Shown here: piece after piece, positions 18,011 to 26,391 of the stretch | Position numbering within the stretch: the stretch's first letter is position 1 | How the letters are laid out: the number at the start of each line of letters is the position of its first letter | Origin: Dongia_B soli | Lineage (GTDB): Bacteria > Pseudomonadota > Alphaproteobacteria > Dongiales > Dongiaceae | DNA: 64,000 nucleotides | NCBI RefSeq assembly: GCF_034044715.1 | Contig: NZ_JAXCLW010000012.1 | Span: 15,643-79,642 of the forward strand | Direction: 5' to 3' | Position numbers and translations under genes: made by a program | Notes under the pieces: model-generated | The model's input: the letters and a program-made list of their open reading frames with translations, nothing else | What the model was told of the DNA's origin: nothing | Databases searched by the model: none

Positions 18011-18730
18011 TCAAAACTTAGCCAGGCTGCGGCGGTAATTCTCCATGCGCGCCAGCATCATTGAGATGTGGTTGCGGCGGATATGCCCGACAGCCTCGAA
18101 ATCATGCACCGACAGCGCCCGCAAGGTCTCCTCGACCTCGTGCAGCAGGAACTGCATTTCGCGCCGCACATCCTCGGTCTGCATCCAGCCATACCAGTAG
18201 CGGTCGGTCTGGTGATACATGACATCGATGAAATGCCGTAAAAAGGGATTGCCGATCACATTATTGACCAGGGCATAGAACTGGTCGCAGAGCCCAGCAT
18301 ATTCCGTGATATCCGGCTCGTCATTCCCCTCGAGGATATGCCGGATCCGTGCGCGGATCTCCTCAACGCCTTGCATCTCTGCCGGCTTGAGCGGCTGGGG
18401 CGATATCTCCCCCATCATTTCCACCAGCCGCAGGCGGAGCTTGTACATGTCGACAAGTTGCCGGTCGTCGATCTCGGTGATGCGGCAGCCGACGCCGTTT
18501 TTGACCTCAACCAGCCCGTCGGCGCTTAGACGATGCAGCGCCTGGCGGACCGGCGTCCGGCTCAGCCCGAATTCCGCCGCCAAATCGACTTCGGTCAGCC
18601 GGCTGCCCGGCGGGTAATAGCTGGTGGCGATCCGTTGGCGTAGCGCTTCATAAACCGTATTGGAATTGGCGCCATGCGGCACGGCCGGCCGTGCCGCGTT
18701 ATCCCCCGCGCGGCTATTACTTTTCACCAT
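18011..18730 (-). CDS. GntR-family regulator, FCD domain
   Basis: 239 residues. The N-terminal winged helix is clear: VYEALRQRIATSYYPPGSRLTEVDLAAEFGLSRTPVRQALHRLSADGLVEVKNGVGCRI. The helical FCD effector domain has the expected Asp and His residues (YAGLCDQFYALVNNVIGNPFLRHFIDVMY and VGHIRRNHISMML) that usually hold a metal and a carboxylic acid ligand. Typical members repress genes of organic-acid catabolism. A 475-base upstream leader without other genes may hold its operator. Confidence 0.9.
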   Translation of the reverse strand: MVKSNSRAGDNAARPAVPHGANSNTVYEALRQRIATSYYPPGSRLTEVDLAAEFGLSRTPVRQALHRLSADGLVEVKNGVGCRITEIDDRQLVDMYKLRLRLVEMMGEISPQPLKPAEMQGVEEIRARIRHILEGNDEPDITEYAGLCDQFYALVNNVIGNPFLRHFIDVMYHQTDRYWYGWMQTEDVRREMQFLLHEVEETLRALSVHDFEAVGHIRRNHISMMLARMENYRRSLAKF

Positions 18731-19205
18731 CGTCCCTCACGCTCGAGCGCATTGGCGGGCGGCAATTCCACCCAGATCCGTTATTTTGCCGGCCCGATAC
18801 GGCCGGTGACCCGATATTGTCATCTATCTCTAGGTTCTTCATCGACCGCTCACAAGTCCGAAGGGCGGCAGCTGAGATTTCGATCTTATGGCAGGCTGCA
18901 CAGGTAACGCCCGCCGGGCCCGTATAATCTGCAGGCGCGGGGCCGTCCCGTGAGGGGCGTGGCGGGGCGGTGGGGAGTGTCATCGTGACGCAGGTCACTG
19001 GTTCCAAGAGTTGGCATGGTCCGCTTGCAGCGTCAGGTATATAGATGAGCCGGGCCCCGCGACTTTCACCGAGATTTGTGTGGGTAGGACTGAATGACAG
19101 GCAGATATAGAACTCGGCCCGGTAGCGAAACTGCCGCAAACGCATGGTGATGGCTTTGCCAGCGATCTTCGCGGCGTGCCGGTGCCTTATGGAAAGGGAT
19201 GAAAA
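18731..19205. other. Intergenic region, no supported gene
   Basis: 475 bases between the divergent GntR and glycine-zipper lipoprotein genes. It contains a short GTGAC/GTCAC inverted repeat at 18986-18999 and a purine-rich AAAGGGATG ribosome site just before the lipoprotein ATG. The minus-strand open frame through it is discussed under rejected items. Confidence 0.5.
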
Positions 19206-19586
19206 ATGAAGCGTTTAGGTGCAATCTTGGCAGCGGTTACGGTGCTTGCCGGTTGTGCTCAGAGTTACCAGCCGGTTGTCGATACCAAGGGCGTCGATTC
19301 GGCACGGTACCAGCAGGATTTGTATGAATGCCGGCAATATGCCGAGCAGAAGAGCCCGGCCGGCAATGCAGCGATCGGCGGCCTCGGCGGCGCGGCGGGC
19401 GGTGCCGCCCTCGGTGCGATCACAGGGGCCATTCTACCGGGCGCCAGCGCCGGCACGGGCGCTGCCCTGGGCGCTGCCACGGGCGGCGCGGTCGGCGCCG
19501 GTGGCGGCGCCTATAAGGGCATCAGCGACCAGCAGCGGATTATCGACAATTGCCTACGCGGGCGGGGCTACAGCGTGCTGAATTAA
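19206..19586 (+). CDS. Glycine-zipper outer-membrane lipoprotein
   Basis: 126 residues. A lipoprotein signal ends in the lipobox LAGC (Cys17), so it should be lipidated and sorted to the outer membrane. After a short polar part (YQQDLYECRQYAEQKSP) comes a Gly/Ala-rich glycine-zipper segment (AAIGGLGGAAGGAALGAITGAILPGASAGTGAALGAATGGAVGAGGGAYKG), which can insert in or associate with the membrane. The C-terminal end is IIDNCLRGRGYSVLN, where a paired Cys is typical of this family. The mechanism is unknown. Strong terminator directly after. Confidence 0.85.
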   Translation: MKRLGAILAAVTVLAGCAQSYQPVVDTKGVDSARYQQDLYECRQYAEQKSPAGNAAIGGLGGAAGGAALGAITGAILPGASAGTGAALGAATGGAVGAGGGAYKGISDQQRIIDNCLRGRGYSVLN

Positions 19587-19619
19587 ACGCCGCAACCGGC
19601 GAAAATCTGCTAAACACAC

Positions 19620-19654
19620 CCCGCCTGGGTGGCTCCCCGTCCAGGCGGGTTTTT
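19620..19654 (+). terminator. Rho-independent terminator after the lipoprotein gene
   Basis: 9-base GC-rich stem (CCCGCCTGG / CCAGGCGGG), 12-base loop, then five T residues. It lies 34 bases after the stop at 19586. Confidence 0.9.
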
Positions 19655-19713
19655 AGCGTCCGACGTCTTCCCGCCGGTCGCACGTTTGAATGCCTTAATT
19701 TGGACCGGAACAA

Positions 19714-20253
19714 ATGGATATTTCGAAGATCAAGATCGGCGATAACGCCCCCTATGACGTCAATGTGGTGATCGAGATCCCGCTCGGCGGCAACCCGGTG
19801 AAATACGAGCTGGATAAGGAATCCGGTGCGATCTATGTCGACCGCTTCCTCTATACGGCGATGTATTATCCCGGCAATTACGGATTCATCCCCCATACGC
19901 TCAGCAATGACGGCGATCCCTGCGATGTCATCGTCCTCGGCCCGACCCCGGTTGTGCCCGGTGCCGTGTTGCGGGCTCGCCCGGTCGGCGCCCTGATCAT
20001 GGAAGACGAGGCCGGCATCGATGAGAAAATCATCGCCGTGCCGGTCGACAAGCTGCATCCGTTCTATACCGATGTGCGCTCCTATCGCGACCTGCCGGAA
20101 ATCTTGCGCGAGCAGGTGGCGCATTTCTTCACCCACTACAAGGACCTGGAGAAGGGCAAGTGGGTGAAGGTGTCGCGCTGGGCCGATGTCGACGAATCAC
20201 TGGAACTGATCCGCACCGGCATCGCCGCGGCACAGCAGGCCAAGCAAAAATAA
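19714..20253 (+). CDS. ppa: Inorganic pyrophosphatase
   Basis: 179 residues, the usual length of the soluble family I enzyme that hydrolyses PPi and pulls biosynthesis forward. It has the start MDISKIKIGDNAPYDVNVVIEIPLGGNPVKYELDKESGAIYVDRFLYTAMYYPGNYGFIP and the catalytic triple-Asp motif DGDPCDVIVL. A conserved KDLEKGKWVKVSRW segment follows. Essential housekeeping gene. Own transcript, flanked by terminators on both sides. Confidence 0.97.
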   Translation: MDISKIKIGDNAPYDVNVVIEIPLGGNPVKYELDKESGAIYVDRFLYTAMYYPGNYGFIPHTLSNDGDPCDVIVLGPTPVVPGAVLRARPVGALIMEDEAGIDEKIIAVPVDKLHPFYTDVRSYRDLPEILREQVAHFFTHYKDLEKGKWVKVSRWADVDESLELIRTGIAAAQQAKQK

Positions 20254-20279
20254 CCGCTGCGTGGTCGTTTCGCTGCAAT

Positions 20280-20310
20280 AAGGCCGGCGCCCGCTCGGGG
20301 CCGGCCTTTT
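20280..20310 (+). terminator. Rho-independent terminator after ppa
   Basis: 9-base stem (AAGGCCGGC / GCCGGCCTT), 11-base loop, and four T residues at the end of the stem, 26 bases after the ppa stop. Confidence 0.88.
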
Positions 20311-20394
20311 GCGTTCCGGCCGTCCGCTTTCCGGGTTGCTCCGGTCGTCCCGCTTAGGCAAGGTGATGCTTTACGTCTTGCCGATGGACCCCGC

Positions 20395-21162
20395 ATGGCA
20401 AATTCCAGTCTCTTCGATCTCAGCGGTGAAATTGCTTTCGTCACCGGCGCCTCGGCCGGTCTCGGCCGACATTTCGCGAGCGTCCTGGCAGAAGCCGGGG
20501 CCAAGGTCGCGCTCTGCGCCCGCCGCCGCGATCTGGTTGCCCAGGCTGTCGCTGCTTTGCCGGCCGGCCGGGCATTGGCGGTCGTGGGCGATGTCACGGA
20601 CGGTGCCTCGATGCAGCGCGCCTTGCGGCAGGCTGGGGATGAATTGGGCCCGGTGACCTTGCTCATCAACAATGCCGGCATCGCCGATGACCATGCGGCG
20701 CTCGATCTGCCCGAGGACGATTGGGACCGCGTGATCGATATCAATCTCAAGGGCGCTTGGCGCCTGTCACAGCTTTGCGCCCAGCATTGGGTCGAACGTG
20801 GTGCGCCCGGCAACATTGTCAATATTGCCTCGATCCTCGCTCTTCGCGTCGCCGGTCGTAGTCTGCCCTATGCTGTCTCCAAGGCGGGGCTGGTGCAAAT
20901 GACGAAGGCGCTGTCGCTGGAATGGGCGCGGCATGGCATCCGTGTCAATGCCATCGCGCCGGGCTATATTGAAACCGATCTCAACCGCGATTTCTTCGCT
21001 ACCGCTCCCGGCCAGGCGCTGATCAAGCGCATCCCACAACGCCGTCTCGGCCAGCCCGGCGATCTCGATGGCGCCTTGTTGCTCCTGGCCTCATCCGCTT
21101 CCGCCTATATGACCGGCAGCGTCGTCACGGTGGATGGCGGCCATCTGAACTCCAGCCTGTGA
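20395..21162 (+). CDS. SDR-family oxidoreductase (FabG-like)
   Basis: 255-residue classical short-chain dehydrogenase. Motifs are TGASAGLGRHFA (NAD(P) binding), NNAGIADD, catalytic IASILALRVAGRSLPYAVSKAG with Tyr and Lys, and PGYIETDLN. It starts the operon of acyl-CoA dehydrogenase, phosphotransferase and DUF6285 genes, with the next gene 9 bases away. In this setting it probably handles a hydroxyacyl-CoA or alcohol/ketone step in degradation of an unusual acid or alcohol. The substrate is unknown. Confidence 0.9.
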   Translation: MANSSLFDLSGEIAFVTGASAGLGRHFASVLAEAGAKVALCARRRDLVAQAVAALPAGRALAVVGDVTDGASMQRALRQAGDELGPVTLLINNAGIADDHAALDLPEDDWDRVIDINLKGAWRLSQLCAQHWVERGAPGNIVNIASILALRVAGRSLPYAVSKAGLVQMTKALSLEWARHGIRVNAIAPGYIETDLNRDFFATAPGQALIKRIPQRRLGQPGDLDGALLLLASSASAYMTGSVVTVDGGHLNSSL

Positions 21163-21171
21163 GGCGATACG

Positions 21172-22386
21172 ATGGATTTTACGCTCTCGGCTGAAACGCA
21201 TGATCTTTGCAAGCGGATCGACGCCTTCCTCGAACAACATGTGCTGAAGCTGGAAACCGATCCGGGGAGTTTCGGCGAGGGCGAGAATATCCGCGAGGAT
21301 CTGCTGCAGGATCTGCGTGCCAAGGCGCAAGCCGAAGGGCTTTGGTGTTTCCAGATGCCACGCGACCTTGGCGGCCAGGGCCAGGACACGGTCGGCATGG
21401 CAGCGTGCTACGAGGCGGCAGGGCGCTCGATCTTCGGGCCGGTCATCTTCAACATCGCCGCACCCGATGACGGCAATATGTTTCTGCTGAACAAAGTGGC
21501 GACGCCGGCGCAGAAGGAACGCTGGTTGGTGCCGATCATTCGTGGCGAGGCGCGCTCGGCCCTGGCGATGACCGAACCGCATCCCGGTGCCGGCTCCGAT
21601 CCCGCCGGCATGATGCGCACCACCGCGACGAAACGCGGCGGCCTTTGGGTGATCCACGGCCATAAATGGTTCATCACCGGCGCCGGCGCCGCGAAACATT
21701 TCATCCTGCTGGCCCGCACCTCCGACGATCCGAAGCGCGGCCTCACGGCTTTCCTGTTCGACAAGGACCAGCCGGGCTGGCGCATCGAGCGGCGTATCCC
21801 GATCATGGGACCGGAGGAACATGGCGGCCATTGCGAATTGATCTTTGAGGGCCTGGAAATTCCCGACGAGAACCGATTGATGGGGGTGGGCGAGGGGATG
21901 AAGGCAGTGCAGATCCGTCTCGGCACCGCGCGTCTCACCCATTGCATGCGCTGGCTAGGCATGGCCAAGCGGGCACTGGAAATTGCCACCGCCTATGTCG
22001 ATGAACGGCAGAGTTTCGGCCGCACGCTGATCGAGCGTGAAGGCGTCCAATGGATGCTGGCCGAAGCAGCGATGGCGATCGAGACGGGCAGGCTGTTGAC
22101 GATGCAGGCTGCCTGGTATCTCGACCAGGGAAATCAGGCCCGCAAGCAGGTTTCGATGGCGAAGATTCAGGTCGCCGATACCTTGCATAAGGCGGTGGAT
22201 GTGGCGATCCAGCTTTGCGGCGCACGCGGCTATTCGAAGGACACGCCGCTCGAATGGATGTATCGCTATGCGCGCCAGGCACGCCTGGTTGATGGTGCAT
22301 CGGAAGTGCATAAGATGGTTCTGGCCCGCAACCTGATGGCGGAAGGGCGGGAATTCTGGTCGTGGCAACCGCAACGACGGAAGTAA
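21172..22386 (+). CDS. Acyl-CoA dehydrogenase
   Basis: 404 residues of the flavoprotein acyl-CoA dehydrogenase family, longer class as found for ACAD10/11-like enzymes. The middle FAD-binding region is visible in RSALAMTEPHPGAGSDPAGMMRTTATKRGG and WFITGAGAAKHFILLART. The helical C-terminal domain contains RQSFGRTLIEREGVQWMLAEAAMAIETGRLLT and QLCGARGYSKDTPLEWMYRYARQARLVDGASEVHKMVLARNL. It removes hydrogens at C2/C3 of an acyl-CoA and passes electrons to ETF. The next gene is an APH-like kinase, the bacterial equivalent of the kinase domain fused in eukaryotic ACAD10/11. Confidence 0.93.
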   Translation: MDFTLSAETHDLCKRIDAFLEQHVLKLETDPGSFGEGENIREDLLQDLRAKAQAEGLWCFQMPRDLGGQGQDTVGMAACYEAAGRSIFGPVIFNIAAPDDGNMFLLNKVATPAQKERWLVPIIRGEARSALAMTEPHPGAGSDPAGMMRTTATKRGGLWVIHGHKWFITGAGAAKHFILLARTSDDPKRGLTAFLFDKDQPGWRIERRIPIMGPEEHGGHCELIFEGLEIPDENRLMGVGEGMKAVQIRLGTARLTHCMRWLGMAKRALEIATAYVDERQSFGRTLIEREGVQWMLAEAAMAIETGRLLTMQAAWYLDQGNQARKQVSMAKIQVADTLHKAVDVAIQLCGARGYSKDTPLEWMYRYARQARLVDGASEVHKMVLARNLMAEGREFWSWQPQRRK

Positions 22387-22407
22387 GAGAGCAAAGGGGT
22401 TCGATCG

Positions 22408-23526
22408 GTGAGCTTGGACAAATATCGCACGGCCCTGGCCGACTTCATCAGCGCCGAAACCGGTGGCACGGCGGCGGTGACGATGGGCGGGAAACTTGGC
22501 GGTGGCGCCATCCAGGATAATTGGGCAATCGATGTGGAGATTGCCGGCGGTCCGCAGGCCGGTCGCCACGAACTGGTCCTGCGCAGCGACGCCGTCAGCC
22601 GCATCGCTGAAAGCCGCAGCCGTGCCGAGGAAGTGGCCCTGTTGCAGACTGCGCTTGATGCCGGCATGACCGTGCCGCAGCCCTTCGCGCTGGAGCCCAC
22701 CGGCAAGGTGATCGGGCGACCCTTCAGCTTGATCCGCCGGCTGCCGGGCGTCGCGGAACCGCGCCAGGTGCTGCATCAGCTTGCCGATCTCGCGGAAATG
22801 CATGAAGCGGAACATGGCGATGATAAAACAAGCGAAGCGCCGGGAGATGTATTGGCGCGTCGTCTCGGCGAAGAGCTGGCGAAACTCCATCGCGTGACGC
22901 TGGAAGCAGTGCCGGGTGGTCTGGCTTTCCTGGAGCCTGCCGGCCCTGATCTGGTCGCCCGGCGCGTCGCCGATTACCGCCGCCATCTCGACCAATTGCC
23001 CGAACCCCAGCCAGTGCTGGAATGGGCGTTGAATTGGATCGAGGACCATGCGCCTGCGATCGAGCGCATTACGCTCTGTCACCGCGATTTCCGCCTCGGC
23101 AATCTGTTGATCGATGATGGCCGGCTCACCGGCGTGCTGGATTTCGAATTCGCTGGCTGGAGCGATCCCGATGAAGATCTGGGCTGGCTCTGCGCCCGCT
23201 GCTGGCGCTTCGGCGCTTTCGCCCAGGAGGCGGGGGGGATCGGCAGCCGCGCCGCTTTCTATGACGGCTATCGGAATGTTGCCGGCCGCGAGATCGACGA
23301 TCGCCGCATCCGTTTCTGGGAAATCTTCGGCACCTTGCGGTGGGCGATGATCGCCTTGGATCAGGGCGAGCGCCATTTCAGCGGCGGCGAAAGATCGCTC
23401 AACCTGGCGCTCACCACCTTGCGGGCGCTGGAATGCGACTACGACCTGTTGCATGACATCGAGGCATTCGACAAGCCGGCGCCCGAGAAAAAGCATCGCC
23501 ATAAGTCCGCGGGCGACGAAGCCTGA
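22408..23526 (+). CDS. APH-family phosphotransferase (ACAD10/11-kinase-like)
   Basis: 372 residues, GTG start with AAAGGGG upstream. The protein-kinase-like fold of the aminoglycoside phosphotransferase superfamily shows the catalytic loop ITLCHRDFRLGNLLIDDGRLTGVLDFEFAGWSDPDEDLGWLC. Here HRDxxxxN is the catalytic base region and DFE the magnesium-binding Asp. In ACAD10/11 such a kinase phosphorylates 4-hydroxyacyl-CoA before loss of the phosphate. The bacterial operon of separate kinase and dehydrogenase suggests the same chemistry (inference). Not an antibiotic resistance determinant on this evidence. Confidence 0.88.
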   Translation: MSLDKYRTALADFISAETGGTAAVTMGGKLGGGAIQDNWAIDVEIAGGPQAGRHELVLRSDAVSRIAESRSRAEEVALLQTALDAGMTVPQPFALEPTGKVIGRPFSLIRRLPGVAEPRQVLHQLADLAEMHEAEHGDDKTSEAPGDVLARRLGEELAKLHRVTLEAVPGGLAFLEPAGPDLVARRVADYRRHLDQLPEPQPVLEWALNWIEDHAPAIERITLCHRDFRLGNLLIDDGRLTGVLDFEFAGWSDPDEDLGWLCARCWRFGAFAQEAGGIGSRAAFYDGYRNVAGREIDDRRIRFWEIFGTLRWAMIALDQGERHFSGGERSLNLALTTLRALECDYDLLHDIEAFDKPAPEKKHRHKSAGDEA

Positions 23527-23540
23527 GAGGAGAGAGTAAT

Positions 23541-23936
23541 ATGCTGACCCGTCCCGATACCGATGCGCTCTTGTCGATCGCGCTCGAAACCCTGCAGGAA
23601 GAGTTGCTGCCGCGCCTTACCGGCGATGACAAGCTGACCGGCCTGATGATCGCCCGCGCGCTGGCGATCGTGCAGGCGGCCTCTCATGATCACGGCGAAC
23701 AGTCGAAGCGGGAAACGGCGGAAATCGCGGCGCTACTGGACGAGCCGCCTTGCGACGATCCGGTAACCGCGCGGCGGCAATTGGCCCAGGCGATCCGGGC
23801 GCGGAAATTCGCGCCCGGTACGCCGGACGCCGTGCGGCTGCGCGATCATCTCTTGGGCGTGACGGCGGCACGGCTCCGGCTGGTCAACCTCAAATACATG
23901 GCTGCCCGCCAGCGCCGCGCCGAATCCTCGATCTGA
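23541..23936 (+). CDS. DUF6285 protein
   Basis: 131 residues, mostly alpha-helical, no signal peptide or membrane segment. Pattern MLTRPDTDALLSIALETLQEELLPRLTGDDKLTGLMIARALAIVQ matches DUF6285, a family usually found just downstream of the APH-like kinase and acyl-CoA dehydrogenase. A GAGAGGAGAGAG ribosome site precedes the ATG. The biochemical role is unknown; a partner or regulator of the kinase is a plausible inference from genomic association. Confidence 0.85.
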   Translation: MLTRPDTDALLSIALETLQEELLPRLTGDDKLTGLMIARALAIVQAASHDHGEQSKRETAEIAALLDEPPCDDPVTARRQLAQAIRARKFAPGTPDAVRLRDHLLGVTAARLRLVNLKYMAARQRRAESSI

Positions 23937-23954
23937 CTACGCGCGAGCCACCTT

Positions 23955-24965
23955 TTATTCGCAAGCGACCATCGCGTGCTTTGCGCGGGCAGCTTCCTCG
24001 CGCTTCGCCGCGTAGCGCCGGGCGATATAGGCACAGACCATCAGCTGGATCTGGTGAAACAGCATCAACGGCAGGACGATGCCGCCGACATCCTGGCCGG
24101 CGAAGATCACCTTTGCCATCGGCACGCCGCTGGCCAGGCTCTTCTTCGACCCGCAGAAGACGATGGTGATTTCATCGGCCTTGTTGAAACCCATCCACCG
24201 GCTGCCATAAGTGGTGGCCACCATGACGATGGCGAGCAGCGCCATATCGACGATCACCATGACAGCGAAGCTCTCCGGCGTCAGGCGATGCCACAGGCCG
24301 GAGACCACCGCTGCGCCGAAGGCGAGATAGACCACCATCAGGATCGAGCCGCGATCGACCACGCTCAGCATCTTGCGATGTTTCTCTACCCAGTGGCCGA
24401 TCCAGGGCTGCAGGATCTGGCCGGCGATGAAGGGGGCGAGAAGCTGCAGTAGAATGGATTCCAGCCCGTCCAGCGAGAAGCCGCTGGCCGCACCGCCACC
24501 TTCGATACGGAACAGCAAACCGACCAGCAGCGGCGTCACGAACATGCCGATGATATTGGAGGCCGAGGCGGAACAGACCGCTGCGGCGATGTTGCCGCCG
24601 GCAATGGAGGTGAAGGCAATCGAAGACTGCACCGTCGAGGGCAGCACGCTGAGGAACAGGATGCCGGCATAGAAGGCCGGGGTGAGCAGGCTCGGCACCA
24701 GGATTTGCGTGGCGAGGCCGAGCAGCGGAAACAGGATGAAGGTGCTGGCGAAGACCACCAGATGCAATCGCCAATGACCGAGGCCCGCCATCACCGTCGC
24801 GCGGGACAGCCGCGCGCCATGCAGGAAGAACAGCAGGCCGATGGCGATATCGGTGGCGACCTCGAACCAGTCGGCAAATGCGCCGCGGACCGGCAGCACG
24901 GAAGCAAGAACCACCGTGCCGAGCAAGGCGAGGGTGAAGTTATCGGGACGAAGACGCGCCAACAT
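23955..24965 (-). CDS. SBF-like bile acid:sodium symporter-family transporter
   Basis: 336 residues with about ten transmembrane helices, in the two-repeat arrangement of the SBF-like (PF13593) branch. Typical strings are FLHGARLSRATVMAGLGHWRLH, LSVLPSTVQSSIAFTSIAGGNIAAAVCSASASNIIGMFVTPL and ITIVFCGSKKSLASGVPMAKVIF. It would carry an organic anion or another metabolite across the inner membrane. It is convergent with the DUF6285 operon and divergent from a LysR gene, which probably controls it. The solute is unknown, but the neighbour operon hints at an acid substrate. Confidence 0.88.
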   Translation of the reverse strand: MLARLRPDNFTLALLGTVVLASVLPVRGAFADWFEVATDIAIGLLFFLHGARLSRATVMAGLGHWRLHLVVFASTFILFPLLGLATQILVPSLLTPAFYAGILFLSVLPSTVQSSIAFTSIAGGNIAAAVCSASASNIIGMFVTPLLVGLLFRIEGGGAASGFSLDGLESILLQLLAPFIAGQILQPWIGHWVEKHRKMLSVVDRGSILMVVYLAFGAAVVSGLWHRLTPESFAVMVIVDMALLAIVMVATTYGSRWMGFNKADEITIVFCGSKKSLASGVPMAKVIFAGQDVGGIVLPLMLFHQIQLMVCAYIARRYAAKREEAARAKHAMVACE

Positions 24966-25053
24966 GGGCCAATACTTTCGGAAATTTACTGAGAGGCGTT
25001 TATGACCAGAATCTAAGCTGTTTGACGGTTATTGTGAATACGGCTAGCCTGAA

Positions 25054-25077
25054 TATCAGTAATCGCAATTCGTGATA
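25054..25077. promoter_or_regulatory. Candidate LysR-type binding site
   Basis: Inverted TATCA/TGATA pair separated by 14 bases in the 119-base divergent region between the SBF transporter and the LysR gene, ending just 7 bases before the LysR ATG. LysR-type sites are often interrupted dyads in such positions. Symmetry is short, so this is tentative. Confidence 0.35.
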
Positions 25078-25084
25078 ACCGGCT

Positions 25085-26002
25085 ATGTTCGATCCTCAAC
25101 TGCTTGCCACTTTTGCCGCCGTCGCTCGCACCCGCAGCTTTACCGAGGCGGCGGGACAGCTCGGCATCGGCCAATCCACCGTCAGCCAGCATGTCCGCCG
25201 GTTGGAGGAGCTCGCCGGCCGGCGGCTGCTGGCGCGCGACACCCATTCCGTGGCTCTGACCCCGGATGGCCAGGCGATGCTGGGTTTCGCTCAATCGATT
25301 TTGGACTCCCATGACCGGGCGGCAAGGTATTTTGCCGGCACCGAATTGCGCGGCAATCTGCGGTTCGGCGCTTCTGAAGACTTTGTTTACAGCCAACTGC
25401 CTCAAGTGTTGCGCGATTTCACCCGCAAGCATCCTTCGGTCGATCTCGAGCTGACCGTAGCCCTGAGCGGCGTCCTTTATGAAATGCTGGAAGCTGGGCA
25501 GCTCGATTTAATCCTCGCCAAGCGCCGGCTCGATGGGGCGCCAACTTCGGGTAAGGTTGCAGGCAGCAAGCTGCGCAAAGCGCCGGGACATTGGAGTGAA
25601 GAACGTGGTCGTCTGGTTCGGCGTGACGAACTCGTCTGGGTGGCGAGCGATCCGGCTATCCTGGTGCCCGACCGTCCGGTGCCATTGATCGCCTTTCCGC
25701 CGCCCAGCGTCACCCGCGCCATTGCCCTCGATGCGCTCAATCAGGCGAAGCTGCCCTGGCGCGTCGTCTGCACCTGCAGCAGCCTCAGCGGACTGCGCGC
25801 CGCTGCACTGGCCGGCCTCGGCGTCCTGGTGCAGCCGCGCAGCATGTTGCCGGCGGGCCTCACGCCCTTGCGCGCGGGGCGTCCCTTGCCGGCGCTGGAT
25901 GATATCGAATTCATCGTCACCGGCCGCACCGCCAAGATCAGCGGGCCTGCAGAAGCCTTGGCCCAGCAAATCCTCAGCAGCGACGCGCAATTGCAGATCT
26001 GA
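25085..26002 (+). CDS. LysR-family transcriptional regulator
   Basis: 305 residues. N-terminal winged helix: LLATFAAVARTRSFTEAAGQLGIGQSTVSQHVRRLEELAGRRLLARDTHSVALTPDG. The effector domain begins at LRGNLRFGASEDFVYSQLPQVLRDFTRKHP. The divergent SBF-like transporter gene lies 119 bases away, the usual arrangement for a LysR activator and its target. The effector is unknown. The following cytochrome gene is convergent, ending 3 bases from this stop, with no room for a terminator. Confidence 0.92.
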   Translation: MFDPQLLATFAAVARTRSFTEAAGQLGIGQSTVSQHVRRLEELAGRRLLARDTHSVALTPDGQAMLGFAQSILDSHDRAARYFAGTELRGNLRFGASEDFVYSQLPQVLRDFTRKHPSVDLELTVALSGVLYEMLEAGQLDLILAKRRLDGAPTSGKVAGSKLRKAPGHWSEERGRLVRRDELVWVASDPAILVPDRPVPLIAFPPPSVTRAIALDALNQAKLPWRVVCTCSSLSGLRAAALAGLGVLVQPRSMLPAGLTPLRAGRPLPALDDIEFIVTGRTAKISGPAEALAQQILSSDAQLQI

Positions 26003-26004
26003 TC

Positions 26005-26370
26005 CTATAGGCTGTCCCGGGATTTGATGAAAGCGTGCACCTTCCAGACATCGTCTGGCGAGAGGCGCAGGCCGAAGGCAGGCATTTGCGTATTCTTGCG
26101 TCCGTTGATCACGGTTTCGAGGAATTGCTCATCGGTGAGCTTAGTGGCGAACAGATTGGGGCCCCGTGCACCGGCCTTGCCGTGGCAGCCCATGCATTTG
26201 CTGCGATAGGTCAACTCGCCTTCGTCGATCGCCTCGGCCTGTCCGAGGAAGGGATCCGTCACCGTCTCGTCGCTGCGGCCGGGCCCAGCCTGGGCGAGCC
26301 AGGCGACAAGTGTCGTGCAAGCAAAGGCGGCGAGAATGCCGAGCCGAATTGACGTCATTTTCAACAACAT
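26005..26370 (-). CDS. Small periplasmic c-type cytochrome
   Basis: 121 residues. Signal peptide (LGILAAFACTTLVAWLAQAGPG) for Sec export, then one haem-attachment motif CMGCH (Cys59-His63) and a distal Met in TQMPAFGLRLSPDDV (Met96). This is a class I single-haem cytochrome. It lies 21 bases downstream of the PQQ alcohol dehydrogenase on the same strand and is its probable electron acceptor, replacing a fused cytochrome domain. Confidence 0.9.
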   Translation of the reverse strand: MLLKMTSIRLGILAAFACTTLVAWLAQAGPGRSDETVTDPFLGQAEAIDEGELTYRSKCMGCHGKAGARGPNLFATKLTDEQFLETVINGRKNTQMPAFGLRLSPDDVWKVHAFIKSRDSL

Positions 26371-26391
26371 TCTCGCCGACCGTCGACGCGA

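Noticed and set aside
18717..19145. 142-codon minus-strand frame containing CAACH, like a haem motif
   Set aside because: No signal peptide or other cytochrome features, poor start, overlaps the GntR start; the motif is probably chance.
22408..23526. Aminoglycoside resistance kinase
   Set aside because: Operon context with acyl-CoA dehydrogenase and DUF6285 points to acyl metabolism, not resistance.
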